From Pseudoalteromonas lipolytica (lineage in GTDB: Bacteria > Pseudomonadota > Gammaproteobacteria > Enterobacterales > Alteromonadaceae), in contig NZ_LJTC01000002.1 of assembly GCF_001306915.1 (NCBI RefSeq), forward strand, positions 382,108-446,107: a DNA stretch of 64,000 nucleotides. Direction: 5' to 3'. Under the pieces are notes generated by a model. That model did no database searches. It was not told the DNA's origin and worked only from the letters and a program-made list of their open reading frames with translations. Positions 31,405-41,264 of the stretch are shown piece after piece. How positions within the stretch are numbered: the stretch's first letter is position 1; each line of letters opens with the position of its first letter. The translations under genes were made by a program, and so were the position numbers.

Positions 31405-31722
31405 TTGGATTCTAAACAACTACTCGCATTTGCCCTTGATAAAGTCGACGATATGAAAGCCCGTGATGTGGTACAGCTTGATGTTCGTGGTAAGTCTGAC
31501 ATTACTGATTACATGTTAGTGTGCTCAGGTAACTCTAAACGCCATGTACAATCGATTGCTGATCATGTTGCTAAAGAAGCACGCCATGCTGGTGAAGAAC
31601 CTCTCGGTTACGAAGGCCAAAACGAAGGTGAATGGGTGCTTGTAGACCTAGGTGATGTGGTTGTGCATGTTATGCAAGACCAAACTCGCGACTTCTATGA
31701 TCTAGAGAAACTTTGGGGCTAA
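31405..31722 (+). CDS. rsfS: Ribosomal silencing factor RsfS
   Basis: Binds L14 and blocks subunit joining during starvation. At 105 residues it has the usual length, with the conserved DITDYMLVCSGNSKRHVQSI and EGQNEGEWVLVDLGDVVVHV. The start is TTG (MDSKQLLAFALDKVDDMKA); no ATG fits. rlmH follows after 27 bp. Confidence 0.96.
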   Translation: MDSKQLLAFALDKVDDMKARDVVQLDVRGKSDITDYMLVCSGNSKRHVQSIADHVAKEARHAGEEPLGYEGQNEGEWVLVDLGDVVVHVMQDQTRDFYDLEKLWG

Positions 31723-31749
31723 CCCTTAGCAAGGACATAGGTAACCATT

Positions 31750-32220
31750 TTGAAAATACAATTGATTGCTGTTGGCACCAAAATGCCAGCATGGGTTGAA
31801 ACCGGATTCACAGAATATCAACGTCGCTTCCCGCGTGATATGCCTCTTGAGCTAATTGAAATCCCCGCAGGTAAACGTGGTAAAAATGCGGATATCAAAC
31901 GTATTTTACAACTTGAAGGCGAAAAAACCCTAGCTGCGATCCCTAAAGGTAACCGCATTGTAACGCTAGAGGTGACGGGTAAACCAATGGATACCCATCA
32001 GCTGGCAAAAAGTATGGAAAAGTGGCAGCTTGATGGTCGCGATGTTAGCTTATTGATTGGTGGACCAGAAGGCTTAGCACCTGAGTGTATTGCAGCGTCT
32101 GAGCAAAAGTGGTCATTATCAAACCTGACACTACCGCACCCGCTAGTGCGCATCATTGTTGCAGAAAGCCTATACCGAGGCTGGAGCTTGAATAACAACC
32201 ACCCTTATCATCGCGAGTAG
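31750..32220 (+). CDS. rlmH: 23S rRNA pseudouridine-1915 N3-methyltransferase
   Basis: SPOUT-class methyltransferase acting on assembled 70S ribosomes. 156 residues, with [13 protein letters not shown] (SAM-binding knot) and the C-terminal [17 protein letters not shown]. The start is TTG, with an AAGGACATAGG ribosome binding site upstream. It lies 8 bp before mrdA. Confidence 0.97.
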   Translation: MKIQLIAVGTKMPAWVETGFTEYQRRFPRDMPLELIEIPAGKRGKNADIKRILQLEGEKTLAAIPKGNRIVTLEVTGKPMDTHQLAKSMEKWQLDGRDVSLLIGGPEGLAPECIAASEQKWSLSNLTLPHPLVRIIVAESLYRGWSLNNNHPYHRE

Positions 32221-32228
32221 TAAAGCCA

Positions 32229-34109
32229 ATGCGAAAACACAGACCCACGATTCGAGACCACTCGGCTGAAGCAAACTTGTTTGCTCGCCGAGCATTTGTG
32301 GGTTTTGTGTTTGTTACACTGTTAATTGGTGTGTTGTTATCTAACCTATACAACATCCAAGTTATCGAACATCAAGATTATCAAACACGTTCGAACGATA
32401 ACCGCATCAAAGTTATTCCAATTGCCCCTAACCGTGGGCTTATTTACGACAGAAATGGCGTATTACTGGCTGAAAACAAACCTGTTTATAATTTAGAAGT
32501 AATACCCGAGGAAGTTGATAACCTTGAAGAGGCACTGAGCGAAGTTGAAAAAGTTATTAAAATAACTGAGCAACAAAAAGCTGACTTTCTAGATGATATT
32601 AAGCACAATCGCCGCTTTAAAAGCCAAGTATTAAAAGCCCGTTTAGACGAAACCGAAGTTGCAAAGTTCTCGGTTAATCAGCATAAGTTTCCTGGCTTTA
32701 GTATCGAAGCGCGTTTAGCTCGCTATTACCCTTATGGTGATACCCTTACCCATGCCCTAGGTTATGTTGCCAAACTCAACAAAAAAGAACTCACCAAACT
32801 GGAAGCAGAAGACCAAGCAACGAACTACCGTGCAACCCACGACATTGGTAAGCTGGGTATCGAAAAGTATTACGAAGAACTTCTTCATGGTGTGGTTGGT
32901 TCGCAGCGCGTTGAAGTGAATAACCGTGGCCGAGTTATCCGCACTTTAAGCCTCACGCCACCTGAGCCTGGTCACGACTTAGTACTCACTCTCGATATAG
33001 GCTTACAACAAATTGCTCAACATGCCTTAAAAGACATGCGTGGTGCCATTGTAGTGCTTGATGCTAAAGATGGCGGCGTTTTAGCGCTTTACTCCAACCC
33101 AAGTTATGACCCGAATTTATTTGTCCATGGTATCAGCAGCACAGATTACAAAAAGTTGTTAAACCCAGACCGACCGCTAATTAACCGAACCACGCAAGGG
33201 CGTTATGCACCTGCCTCAACGGTTAAGCCTCATATGTCAATTCTTGCCCTTGAAGAAGGACTGGTAACCGAGCAAACACAAATTTGGGATCCGGGCTTTT
33301 TCCAAATTCCTAACGTGGAGCACAAATGGCGTGACTGGAAACGTTGGGGCCATGGCCATGTTGATGTTTATCGTGCTATTGAAGAGTCATGCGATACCTA
33401 TTTTTACGATGTTGCTTACCGTTTAGGGATCACCAAAATCAGTGACTTTATGATGCAGTTTGGCTTTGGCGAACTCTCTGGAATCGATATTCACGAAGAA
33501 ACATCTGCCATTATGCCATCGCGAGAATGGAAAGAAGCCCGCTTTAGAGAGTCATGGTGGCGCGGCGACACCATTTCTGTAGGTATCGGGCAAGGTTATT
33601 GGACCGCAACACCAATGCAAATAGCTAATGCAACTAACATATTAGTGAACCGTGGACTCGATCATCCTCCGCACCTTGTACAAGTCGCTAAAAAAGAAAA
33701 CGAAGTAACGCAAATTAATAATGATGAAAAGCCACCTGTAGTATTAAAAAATCCACATCATTGGCAAATTGCGCTAGATGCGATGCACAACACCGTACAT
33801 AAAGTCACAGGTACTGCACATAAAGCATTTAAAGGGGCGAATTATGACCCAGCAGGTAAAACAGGTACTGCTCAGGTTGTGAGTATTGCTCAAGGTGAGC
33901 GTTACGACGCAAAATCACTTAAAGAGCGCCAACGTGATAACGCTATCTATGTTGGTTTTGCACCCTATAACGATCCACAAATTGTGGTCTCTGTGGTGGT
34001 TGAAAACACCGGTGGTGGTAGTACAGTTGGTGCGCCTATTGCGCGTCAATTAATGGATTACTACTTCTCAGCGAACCCGATTCAAATAGCCCAAAGTGAC
34101 GCGCCATGA
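32229..34109 (+). CDS. mrdA: Penicillin-binding protein 2 (elongasome transpeptidase)
   Basis: The cell-elongation transpeptidase. 626 residues: a cytoplasmic tail, one membrane helix (about 20-42), a dimerisation/pedestal domain, and the transpeptidase domain with Ser330 in ASTVK (same number as E. coli PBP2), the SCD motif and KTGTAQ. Its last four bases overlap the rodA start (ATGA), so the polymerase and transpeptidase pair are coupled. Confidence 0.97.
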   Translation: MRKHRPTIRDHSAEANLFARRAFVGFVFVTLLIGVLLSNLYNIQVIEHQDYQTRSNDNRIKVIPIAPNRGLIYDRNGVLLAENKPVYNLEVIPEEVDNLEEALSEVEKVIKITEQQKADFLDDIKHNRRFKSQVLKARLDETEVAKFSVNQHKFPGFSIEARLARYYPYGDTLTHALGYVAKLNKKELTKLEAEDQATNYRATHDIGKLGIEKYYEELLHGVVGSQRVEVNNRGRVIRTLSLTPPEPGHDLVLTLDIGLQQIAQHALKDMRGAIVVLDAKDGGVLALYSNPSYDPNLFVHGISSTDYKKLLNPDRPLINRTTQGRYAPASTVKPHMSILALEEGLVTEQTQIWDPGFFQIPNVEHKWRDWKRWGHGHVDVYRAIEESCDTYFYDVAYRLGITKISDFMMQFGFGELSGIDIHEETSAIMPSREWKEARFRESWWRGDTISVGIGQGYWTATPMQIANATNILVNRGLDHPPHLVQVAKKENEVTQINNDEKPPVVLKNPHHWQIALDAMHNTVHKVTGTAHKAFKGANYDPAGKTGTAQVVSIAQGERYDAKSLKERQRDNAIYVGFAPYNDPQIVVSVVVENTGGGSTVGAPIARQLMDYYFSANPIQIAQSDAP

Positions 34110-35212
34110 TCCCATTAAATAAAAAACGCTCAATTTGGCAGCGCCTACACCTCGATTTACCACTCCTTATCGCCCTTATGACGATGATGGTAGCCAGCCT
34201 AGCAATTGTTTACAGTGCTAGCGGCCAAGACTCTGCAATGATGATACGCCACGCAACACGTATGTTTGGCGCTATCTTAGGTATGTTTATACTCGCGCAG
34301 TTTTCACCTAACACATTAAAGAGTATGGTTATTCCGCTCTACTGCGTGGGGCTTTTGATGCTGGTTGGGGTGTTGTTATTTGGGGTTAGTTCAAAAGGCG
34401 CACAGCGTTGGCTTGATTTAGGAGTGACCCGTTTCCAGCCGTCAGAGTTAATGAAAATAGCCGTGCCAATGATGGTTGCATGGTATATCGGGCGTAACCA
34501 TTTACCGCCAAGAATCATTCATTTAATTATTGGCTTTGCGATTGTAATGGTGCCAACCATTTTAATTAAAGAGCAACCCGACTTAGGTACCTCTATTTTG
34601 ATTGCCAGTTCAGGGATATTTGTATTGTTTTTATCTGGGCTAAGTTGGCGTCTTATTGGCTTTTTATCTGCTACTGTTGGTTTGGCAGCATGGCCGTTTT
34701 GGCATTACGTAATGCTTGATTATCAAAAACAACGGGTACTGACCTTTTTAGATCCTGAAAGCGACCCGCTTGGCTCGGGTTACCACATTATTCAATCGAA
34801 AATTGCGATAGGTTCTGGCGGCATTGAAGGTAAAGGCTGGCTACAAGGCACCCAATCACAATTAGAGTTTTTACCTGAGCGTCATACCGATTTTATCTTT
34901 TCTGTACTGAGCGAAGAGTTTGGCCTGTTTGGGGTTTGTTTATTACTTTGTATGTACTTGTTTATTATTGGCCGTGGCTTATATATTGCGGTCAATGCGC
35001 AAGATGCGTTTGGTAAACTGCTTGCCGGCGCATTAACACTGACCTTCTTTGTTTATGTATTTGTAAATATTGGCATGGTTTCGGGCTTACTGCCTGTAGT
35101 AGGTGTTCCGTTACCTCTAATAAGCTATGGTGGCACCTCAATGGTGACCTTGATGGCCGGATTTGGCATTATCATGTCTATCGCCACCGATAAAAGGATG
35201 CTTTTAAAATAA
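34106..35212 (+). CDS. rodA: Peptidoglycan glycosyltransferase RodA
   Basis: SEDS-family polymerase of the elongasome. 368 residues with about ten membrane helices. Signature stretches are SSKGAQRWLDLG, FQPSELMKI, KEQPDLGT (with the catalytic-site Asp) and the C-terminal LPLISYGGTSM. It overlaps mrdA by four bases and rlpA by one. Confidence 0.97.
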   Translation: MIPLNKKRSIWQRLHLDLPLLIALMTMMVASLAIVYSASGQDSAMMIRHATRMFGAILGMFILAQFSPNTLKSMVIPLYCVGLLMLVGVLLFGVSSKGAQRWLDLGVTRFQPSELMKIAVPMMVAWYIGRNHLPPRIIHLIIGFAIVMVPTILIKEQPDLGTSILIASSGIFVLFLSGLSWRLIGFLSATVGLAAWPFWHYVMLDYQKQRVLTFLDPESDPLGSGYHIIQSKIAIGSGGIEGKGWLQGTQSQLEFLPERHTDFIFSVLSEEFGLFGVCLLLCMYLFIIGRGLYIAVNAQDAFGKLLAGALTLTFFVYVFVNIGMVSGLLPVVGVPLPLISYGGTSMVTLMAGFGIIMSIATDKRMLLK

Positions 35213-35979
35213 TGACACAACGAGTCAATTACTTACTTATAGCGTTATTTTCTGTGCTGCTAGCAGCATGTAGTTCTTCATCTCAGCAAGGCCGTTATGC
35301 TATGGAGCATGATGCAGCCCCGCTTCGAAAACCAACCGAACTTGAAATGCAAGATGCCATAGTCACGGCGGTTGTTAAAAGTGCAAGCGCTAGTCGCCCT
35401 TACGAAGTCCGTGGTAAACGCTACACGCCGATGCTCGATGAAACTGGCTACTCTGAAGAAGGCATTGCTTCGTGGTATGGTCGAAAGTTTCACAATTATC
35501 ACACCTCAAACGGCGAAGTGTACGATATGTTTGCGATGACAGCAGCTCATAAAACACTGCCGCTACCGAGCTTTGCCAGAGTAACAAATTTAGATAACGG
35601 AAAATCAGTAATTGTTCGTGTAAACGACCGTGGCCCATTTCATGATGACCGGATTATCGATTTATCTTATTCTGCGGCCTATAAATTAGGTTATTACCGA
35701 CAAGGTACAGCCCGTGTTAAGGTTGAGGCTGTTACCCTTGCCAATTCTGCCCCTCGTTTAAGCTACATTCAGGTTGCAGCGGGAAGTACTCTTGCTAATG
35801 TTGAAGCGCTCGCGTTTCAACTTCGTCAGCAATATCATGTGCCAACAAACATTGTTGAAAAAGATGGAATCTATCGGTTACGTCTTGGTCCAATAAAAGA
35901 TGCCGCAGAAGCACAAGCAGTTTTAGAAAAGCTAAAACAAAACCAATTTCAGAACGCGTTCTTGCTTTACAGTGAGTAA
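35212..35979 (+). CDS. rlpA: Septal-ring lytic transglycosylase lipoprotein RlpA
   Basis: 255 residues: signal peptide with lipobox LLAAC, a double-psi beta-barrel (GIASWYGRKFHNYHTSNGE to RVNDRGPFHDDRIIDLS) and a C-terminal SPOR domain (about 180-255), which binds denuded glycan at the division site. Enzymatic activity varies between species. In the normal place between rodA and dacA. Confidence 0.95.
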   Translation: MTQRVNYLLIALFSVLLAACSSSSQQGRYAMEHDAAPLRKPTELEMQDAIVTAVVKSASASRPYEVRGKRYTPMLDETGYSEEGIASWYGRKFHNYHTSNGEVYDMFAMTAAHKTLPLPSFARVTNLDNGKSVIVRVNDRGPFHDDRIIDLSYSAAYKLGYYRQGTARVKVEAVTLANSAPRLSYIQVAAGSTLANVEALAFQLRQQYHVPTNIVEKDGIYRLRLGPIKDAAEAQAVLEKLKQNQFQNAFLLYSE

Positions 35980-36024
35980 GACCTTTAGAATAGGTCAACG
36001 CAACATGTTTAACTTTAACCATTA

Positions 36025-37194
36025 ATGAGTACGATGAAATCTATAAAATATAAAATCTTAAGTGGCGTTTGTGGCCTTGTTTGCACTGCTAGCGTATTTT
36101 CTGCAACAGCCCAAATTATCCCTGCCCCACCTCAAGTTAATGCGAAAGGTTATTTCTTGGTTGATTTCACCACAGGTAAAGTGATTGCCGAAGGCGAAGC
36201 AGATACAAAATTAGCACCGGCTAGTTTAACCAAAATGATGACCAGTTATGTAATTGGTACTGAAATCAAAGCAGGTAATATTGCACCAACTGATATGGTT
36301 ACAGTCAGTGAAAAAGCCTGGGCAAAGAATTTTCCTGAATCATCAAAAATGTTTATCGAAGTAGGTAAGCAGATCAGCGTTGATGACCTTAACCACGGTA
36401 TTATTATTCAATCAGGTAACGATGCCTGTGTAGCCATGGCTGAACACATTGCTGGTAGCGAAAGCGCATTTGCTGATTTAATGAATGCCCACGCTGAAAA
36501 ACTTGGCATGACTAACAGCCACTTCGTAAATAGCCATGGTTTAGATACTAACGAACACTTCACGACACCACGTGATATGGCAACTTTAGGTGCTGCACTT
36601 ATTCGCGATGTACCAGATGAGTACGAAGTATACGCGAAAAAATCATTCACTTTTAACGGCATCAAGCAATACAACCGTAACTCATTGTTATGGGATGAAA
36701 GCATGAACGTTGACGGTATTAAAACTGGCCATACGTCAGAAGCGGGTTATAGCTTAGTAACTTCTGCAACTAAAGATGACATGCGTTTAATCGCGGTAGT
36801 AATGGGCACTGAAAGCGAACGTGCTCGTAAAGTTGAAAGCAAAAAACTATTGAACTACGGTTTCCGCTTTTTCGAAACAATCACGCCATATAAAGCAGGC
36901 GACAGCTTTGCTGAGCAACGTATTTGGATGGGTAACAAAGAAAACGTATCGTTAGGTATCTTAGAAGACACACCTATTACGATTCCACGTGGTCAGCGTA
37001 AAAACTTAAAAGCGAACTTCGAACTTGATAAAACATTAGAAGCACCGCTTGCTAAAGGTACTAAAGTAGGCACGCTATTCTTACAGCTTGAAGGTGAAGA
37101 AATTGCACAATATCCACTAGTTACACTAGAAGAAGTGGAAGAAGGCAGCTTCTTTAGCAAGATCTACGATTACCTACGTTTACAAATTCAGTAA
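36025..37194 (+). CDS. dacA: D-alanyl-D-alanine carboxypeptidase (PBP5/6 type)
   Basis: Trims pentapeptides in the periplasm. A signal peptide ends near AQA; the catalytic SLTK (Ser67 from this start), SGN (IQSGNDAC) and KTG (DGIKTGHTSEAGY) are all present. The C-terminal domain ends in an amphipathic helix (SFFSKIYDYLRLQIQ) that anchors it to the inner membrane. A second ATG three codons in (36034) is also a possible start. A terminator follows. Confidence 0.96.
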   Translation: MSTMKSIKYKILSGVCGLVCTASVFSATAQIIPAPPQVNAKGYFLVDFTTGKVIAEGEADTKLAPASLTKMMTSYVIGTEIKAGNIAPTDMVTVSEKAWAKNFPESSKMFIEVGKQISVDDLNHGIIIQSGNDACVAMAEHIAGSESAFADLMNAHAEKLGMTNSHFVNSHGLDTNEHFTTPRDMATLGAALIRDVPDEYEVYAKKSFTFNGIKQYNRNSLLWDESMNVDGIKTGHTSEAGYSLVTSATKDDMRLIAVVMGTESERARKVESKKLLNYGFRFFETITPYKAGDSFAEQRIWMGNKENVSLGILEDTPITIPRGQRKNLKANFELDKTLEAPLAKGTKVGTLFLQLEGEEIAQYPLVTLEEVEEGSFFSKIYDYLRLQIQ

Positions 37195-37212
37195 TCTGGT
37201 CATAAAGTTTAT

Positions 37213-37242
37213 AAACGCCTTGCACCGCAAGGCGTTTTTTTT
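37213..37242 (+). terminator. Intrinsic terminator of dacA
   Basis: AACGCCTTGC/GCAAGGCGTT with a four-base loop, followed by a long T-run. Ends the large rightward operon group before ybeD. Confidence 0.92.
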
Positions 37243-37377
37243 TGTCTGAAAAATGATAGAATGCGCCCCATATCAGTCGCGCTGGGTCGAGTGCGTCGTA
37301 ATCTAAGTTTGCTTAACGCCAAGAAATGGCAGAGAACACCTCTATTAAGCACACTCACTGTTTGAGGAGTCACCGTC

Positions 37378-37656
37378 GTGGTTCAACCTGTAAAAAATAC
37401 TAAGTTTGACGAGTATTTAGATTTCCCATGCCCATTCACATTTAAAATCATGGGCTTAGCTAACGTAAATCTAACAGATCAAATCCTAGAAAAGCTGCAA
37501 CCAATTGCACCTGGCGATTATGCGCCAAAGGTAAAACCAAGCAGCAAAGGTAATTACGAATCTGTAACGCTTGTAGCAACGGTTACAAGTAAAGAGCACA
37601 TTGAAGAAATTTATAACGTGATCAGCAACATCGATGACGTACGTCACATGCTATAG
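37378..37656 (+). CDS. ybeD: YbeD/DUF493 family regulatory-like protein
   Basis: A 92-residue protein with an ACT-like fold (known for E. coli YbeD). Start GTG after TGAGGAG. It is linked to lipB-lipA as in E. coli, where it is suspected to act in lipoate metabolism or its control. [11 protein letters not shown] near the N-terminus is characteristic. Confidence 0.94.
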   Translation: MVQPVKNTKFDEYLDFPCPFTFKIMGLANVNLTDQILEKLQPIAPGDYAPKVKPSSKGNYESVTLVATVTSKEHIEEIYNVISNIDDVRHML

Positions 37657-37675
37657 GCCGATTACGGAGTAACTC

Positions 37676-38329
37676 GTGAGCGAAAGAGAATTAATCGTTC
37701 GTCAATTAGGTCGTCAGCGTTACATGCCAATTTGGCAAAAAATGCAATCTTTTACCGACACCCGTGATGAGCACACAGCAGATGAAATTTGGCTTGTAGA
37801 GCATGAGCCTGTATTTACGCAAGGCCAAGCAGGCAAAGCTGAGCACTTATTAAATACCGGTGATATCGAAGTGATCCAAGTGGATCGTGGTGGTCAAGTT
37901 ACCTATCACGGACCAGGCCAACAAATGATGTATGTGCTATTCAACTTACGTCGTTTAAACATTGGTGTAAGGGAGCTAGTAACCTGGCTTGAAGAGTGCA
38001 TTATTGATACGTTAAAAGACTACGACATTGATGCCTACGCGAAAGCGGATGCACCCGGTGTTTACGTTAACGACAGCAAAGTTGCCTCATTAGGCCTTCG
38101 CGTTCGCCGCGGTTGCTCTTTCCACGGTTTAGCACTAAATGTAAGTATGGATCTAAGTCCATTCTTACGTATTAATCCATGCGGCTATGCTGGCATGAAC
38201 ATGGTGCAAACAACCGATCTTAACGGTCCGCAAAACCTCGAGCAAGCAGGTGCAGGGCTTGTAAAACACATGATTAAAAAGCTTAATGCTACTGTGGTTA
38301 AGCACACTGAAGGGTTTGAAAACGAATGA
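37676..38329 (+). CDS. lipB: Octanoyl-ACP:protein N-octanoyltransferase
   Basis: Transfers octanoate from acyl carrier protein to lipoyl domains. The catalytic pair is Cys169 (NPCGYAG) and Lys135 (DSKVASLG), both at the E. coli positions; [12 protein letters not shown] binds the acyl-lysine. Start GTG. The stop overlaps the lipA start (ATGA). Confidence 0.97.
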   Translation: MSERELIVRQLGRQRYMPIWQKMQSFTDTRDEHTADEIWLVEHEPVFTQGQAGKAEHLLNTGDIEVIQVDRGGQVTYHGPGQQMMYVLFNLRRLNIGVRELVTWLEECIIDTLKDYDIDAYAKADAPGVYVNDSKVASLGLRVRRGCSFHGLALNVSMDLSPFLRINPCGYAGMNMVQTTDLNGPQNLEQAGAGLVKHMIKKLNATVVKHTEGFENE

Positions 38330-39291
38330 ATAAACCAGTCAAAATGGAACCAGGCGTAAAACTGCGTGATGCAGAAAAAATGGCACTGATCCCAGTTAAA
38401 GTTTTACCGACTGAAAAAAACGAAATGTTGCGTAAGCCAGAGTGGCTAAAAATTCGCTTACCAAAATCAACTGAACGTATTGATGGTATTAAACAAGCGA
38501 TGCGTAAACATGGTTTACACTCAGTGTGTGAAGAGGCTTCGTGCCCTAACCTATCTGAATGTTTCAACCATGGTACCGCGACTTTCATGATCTTAGGTGC
38601 TATTTGTACTCGTCGTTGTCCATTCTGTGATGTTGCCCATGGCCGTCCATTAAAGCCAGACGCAGCTGAGCCAGAAAAGCTAGCGCTGACTATTAAAGAC
38701 ATGAAGCTAAGCTATGTTGTAATCACGTCAGTAGACCGTGATGATTTACGTGATGGTGGTGCACAGCACTTTGCTGACTGTATTCGTGAAATTCGCAAGC
38801 ACAACCCAGAAATCACGATTGAAATTCTAGTACCTGACTTCCGTGGTCGTATGGACAGAGCCCTTGATATCTTAATCGAGACGCCGCCAGATGTATTTAA
38901 CCACAACCTAGAAACAGCACCGCGTTTATACAAATTAGCGCGTCCAGGTGCTGACTATAAATGGTCACTTGAGTTGTTACGCCGCTTTAAAGAAGCACAT
39001 CCAGATGTGAAAACTAAATCTGGTTTGATGGTAGGTTTAGGTGAAGAAATTAGCGAAATCGAAGAAGTATTACGTGATTTACGCGAGCATAACGTTGATA
39101 TGCTAACAGTAGGTCAATACCTACAACCTTCTAAGCACCACTTACCGGTTAAACGCTATGTGCCGCCAGCAGAGTTTGATGCTTTAAAAGATTATGCAGA
39201 CGAAATTGGCTTTACTCATGCAGCCTGTGGTCCATTTGTTCGCTCAAGCTATCATGCTGACCAACAAGCAGCTGGTAAAGAAGTGAAGTAA
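38326..39291 (+). CDS. lipA: Lipoyl synthase
   Basis: Radical-SAM enzyme inserting two sulfurs into octanoyl groups. 321 residues. The auxiliary cluster is bound by [12 protein letters not shown] and the SAM cluster by CTRRCPFC; the C-terminal RSSYHAD provides the conserved serine ligand. It completes the ybeD-lipB-lipA unit. Confidence 0.98.
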   Translation: MNKPVKMEPGVKLRDAEKMALIPVKVLPTEKNEMLRKPEWLKIRLPKSTERIDGIKQAMRKHGLHSVCEEASCPNLSECFNHGTATFMILGAICTRRCPFCDVAHGRPLKPDAAEPEKLALTIKDMKLSYVVITSVDRDDLRDGGAQHFADCIREIRKHNPEITIEILVPDFRGRMDRALDILIETPPDVFNHNLETAPRLYKLARPGADYKWSLELLRRFKEAHPDVKTKSGLMVGLGEEISEIEEVLRDLREHNVDMLTVGQYLQPSKHHLPVKRYVPPAEFDALKDYADEIGFTHAACGPFVRSSYHADQQAAGKEVK

Positions 39292-39308
39292 TACTTTTAC
39301 AACTATTT

Positions 39309-39336
39309 AAAAGCCCGCATTAAGCGGGCTTTTTTA
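39309..39336. terminator. Terminator between lipA and the TetR gene
   Basis: AAAAGCCCGC/GCGGGCTTTT with a four-base loop and a T-run on the plus side; it can also end the convergent tetR transcript. Confidence 0.9.
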
Positions 39337-39348
39337 TGTTCCAAAATA

Positions 39349-39942
39349 TCAGCGCCCATAACGCGCTAAGAAGATTTTTACAGTTTCGCTTATTACTTTG
39401 TTATCGGAGTCGCCTTCTTGGCGCTCAAAGCCATACAGCAACGGATAGAAGATCAGCGACTTTAACTGATACACAAACTGTTTTGCTGCAAACTCAACAT
39501 CATCAATCGTTAAAACCTGTGCTTTTACACCTGCTTCTAAAAACGCCACCAGATCTTGCATACAGCCCATGTTATTACTGGCTAATGATTTTGCTAAATC
39601 AGGCTGCTGTAACATCTGCATGAAAGCGACTTTCGCTACTTTTAAAAACTCTTCAGAGGTCAAAAGTGCCACTTCTTGTTCAGCAATGCGTGTTAACTGC
39701 TGTGCAATTGGCACAGCGGCATCAAATACAACCGCTTGCTCTTGGCGGACTTTTTCAAACATAAACACTAGAATTGCTTGAAACAACACATCTTTATTTT
39801 CAAAGTGATTGTAGACGGTACGTTTTGAGGCACCTGCTAAGCTTGCAACCTGATCCATACTTGTATGCTCAACGCCCTGCTGAAAAAACAATGTTTCAGC
39901 TGCATTCAAAATATCTAATCGTTTTCTCTGTGATAATTTCAT
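39349..39942 (-). CDS. TetR/AcrR-family transcriptional regulator
   Basis: 197 residues. The N-terminal helix-turn-helix spans about residues 8-55 (ILNAAETLFFQQGVEHTSMD, then ASKRTVYNHFENKD as recognition helix and following). The C-terminal part is an all-helical ligand and dimer domain of the AcrR type, with no recognisable ligand. It is divergent from the MBL-fold gene, and the 115-bp shared region holds a perfect 19-bp palindrome and a weaker copy 40 bp away. Likely represses both itself and its neighbour (inference). Confidence 0.92.
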   Translation of the reverse strand: MKLSQRKRLDILNAAETLFFQQGVEHTSMDQVASLAGASKRTVYNHFENKDVLFQAILVFMFEKVRQEQAVVFDAAVPIAQQLTRIAEQEVALLTSEEFLKVAKVAFMQMLQQPDLAKSLASNNMGCMQDLVAFLEAGVKAQVLTIDDVEFAAKQFVYQLKSLIFYPLLYGFERQEGDSDNKVISETVKIFLARYGR

Positions 39943-39983
39943 GGACCCCTCCGATAAGGGTTACTAGTGTAACGCAAAAATAA

Positions 39984-40002
39984 AAAATGCACTAGATAGT
40001 TT
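39984..40002. promoter_or_regulatory. Second, degenerate TetR-type operator
   Basis: Aligned with the palindrome at 40024, this site matches at 17 of 23 positions when the shared TAGTTTACTT end is included. The left arm is poor. The distance is exactly 40 bp, about four helical turns. Confidence 0.5.
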
Positions 40003-40023
40003 ACTTTTATAGCAAACCATGAA

Positions 40024-40042
40024 AAACTACACCGTGTAGTTT
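40024..40042. promoter_or_regulatory. TetR-type operator palindrome
   Basis: AAACTACACCGTGTAGTTT is a perfect 9+1+9 inverted repeat placed 15 bp upstream of the MBL-fold gene's ATG. Size and position fit an operator of the divergent TetR regulator. Confidence 0.75.
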
Positions 40043-40057
40043 ACTTATGGTGACGAT

Positions 40058-41137
40058 ATGAAATTTCTAAAATGGCTCGCAATCGCCACTCTATGTATCG
40101 TGATAGGAGTGTTTATTATGAATAATCAATTAGCCGCTGAAGGCGTGAGTGATAACAGCCACTCTGCGCAATTATCTGATGGCAAGTTCCACAATAGTGC
40201 TGAGGTAGAAAGACCCAGCTTTAAGAAAACGCTAGGTATCTTCAAACGCTTTATTACAGAAAAGAAAATTGATGCAGAGCCAACAGGTGAACTGCCTATG
40301 CATTCTGTTTCTCATGCACAGCTTGAGCGTTTATCTAATGACACAGTGCATTTTGTGAAATTAGGTCACTCCTCTATTTTAGCGAAAGTGTATGGCGAAT
40401 ACTGGCTATTTGATCCGGTATTTTCAGAGCGCGCTTCGCCTTTTTCATTCATGGGGCCAAAGCGCTTTCAGCCAACACCTATCAGCATTAAAGAGCTACC
40501 AAACATTGCTAAAGTGTTTATTTCACACAACCATTATGATCACTTAGATAAATCAGCAATTAAACAGCTTGTTGATAAAACAGATTCTTTTTATGTGCCA
40601 TTAGGAGTCGAAAACGACCTGAAAAAATGGGGCGTTGATGAACAAAAAGTCCATAGTTTTGATTGGTGGCAAGAGCAAAATATGGCAAATAGCCAAATTG
40701 TATTTACACCAACCCAGCACTTTTCTGGCCGAGGCTTAACAGACGGCAATAAAACTCTTTGGGGCTCTTGGGCTATTAAAGTAAATGACAAGCGCTTTTA
40801 TTTTAGCGGTGACTCTGGCTATTTTGCTGGCTTTAAAGAGATTGGTAATCGCTATGGGCCGTTTGATATCACTTTTATTGAAACCGGTGCTTACGACAAA
40901 GATTGGGCTGACATTCACATGACACCAGAACAATCAGTGCAAGCTCACCTCGATTTACAAGGTGATGTGATGGTGCCAGTGCATAATGGAACATTCGATC
41001 TGGCCTTTCATGCTTGGTATGACCCACTTAAACGTGTCGCTAAAAAAGCAGGACAAGAGCAAGTATCACTGAGTACTCCACTAGTTGGAGAGGTATTTAA
41101 AATTCAAGATACGGCGATTGATAAAGCGTGGTGGTAA
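40058..41137 (+). CDS. MBL-fold metallohydrolase, UlaG/NAPE-PLD-like
   Basis: 359 residues with an N-terminal membrane helix or signal anchor (about 4-21). The metallo-beta-lactamase fold starts near residue 95 (VHFVKLGHSSILAK) and carries HNHYDH at 157-162; later metal ligands are in FTPTQHFSGRG, YFSGDSGYF and PVHNGTFDLAFH. The NAPE-PLD-like group hydrolyses phospholipid or lactone-type substrates, but the natural substrate here is unknown. Probably faces the periplasm. Controlled by the divergent TetR protein, judging from the operator before its start. Confidence 0.88.
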   Translation: MKFLKWLAIATLCIVIGVFIMNNQLAAEGVSDNSHSAQLSDGKFHNSAEVERPSFKKTLGIFKRFITEKKIDAEPTGELPMHSVSHAQLERLSNDTVHFVKLGHSSILAKVYGEYWLFDPVFSERASPFSFMGPKRFQPTPISIKELPNIAKVFISHNHYDHLDKSAIKQLVDKTDSFYVPLGVENDLKKWGVDEQKVHSFDWWQEQNMANSQIVFTPTQHFSGRGLTDGNKTLWGSWAIKVNDKRFYFSGDSGYFAGFKEIGNRYGPFDITFIETGAYDKDWADIHMTPEQSVQAHLDLQGDVMVPVHNGTFDLAFHAWYDPLKRVAKKAGQEQVSLSTPLVGEVFKIQDTAIDKAWW

Positions 41138-41143
41138 AATTGA

Positions 41144-41178
41144 CAGGATGAAAGGTGCATTATTATCCTTTCATCCTG
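41144..41178. terminator. Hairpin after the MBL-fold gene
   Basis: CAGGATGAAAGG and CCTTTCATCCTG form a perfect 12-bp stem around an 11-base loop, 7 bp after the stop codon. There is no T-run, so it may act as a 3' stabilising hairpin or a rho-dependent end rather than a classical terminator. Confidence 0.5.
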
Positions 41179-41264
41179 AATAATTAGTTATTTGTAGACT
41201 CTTTCTGGACAGCCCCCCTTCGCGTCCCATATAGTGAAACCCTGTGCAATCAACCAGAAAAACT

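Noticed and set aside
39336..39623. 95-residue plus-strand frame opposite the TetR gene
   Set aside because: Shadow of the regulator, starting in the lipA terminator; no supporting features.
41165..41240. Promoter or operator before the M28 peptidase
   Set aside because: No convincing -35/-10 pair or palindrome; only a C-rich stretch.
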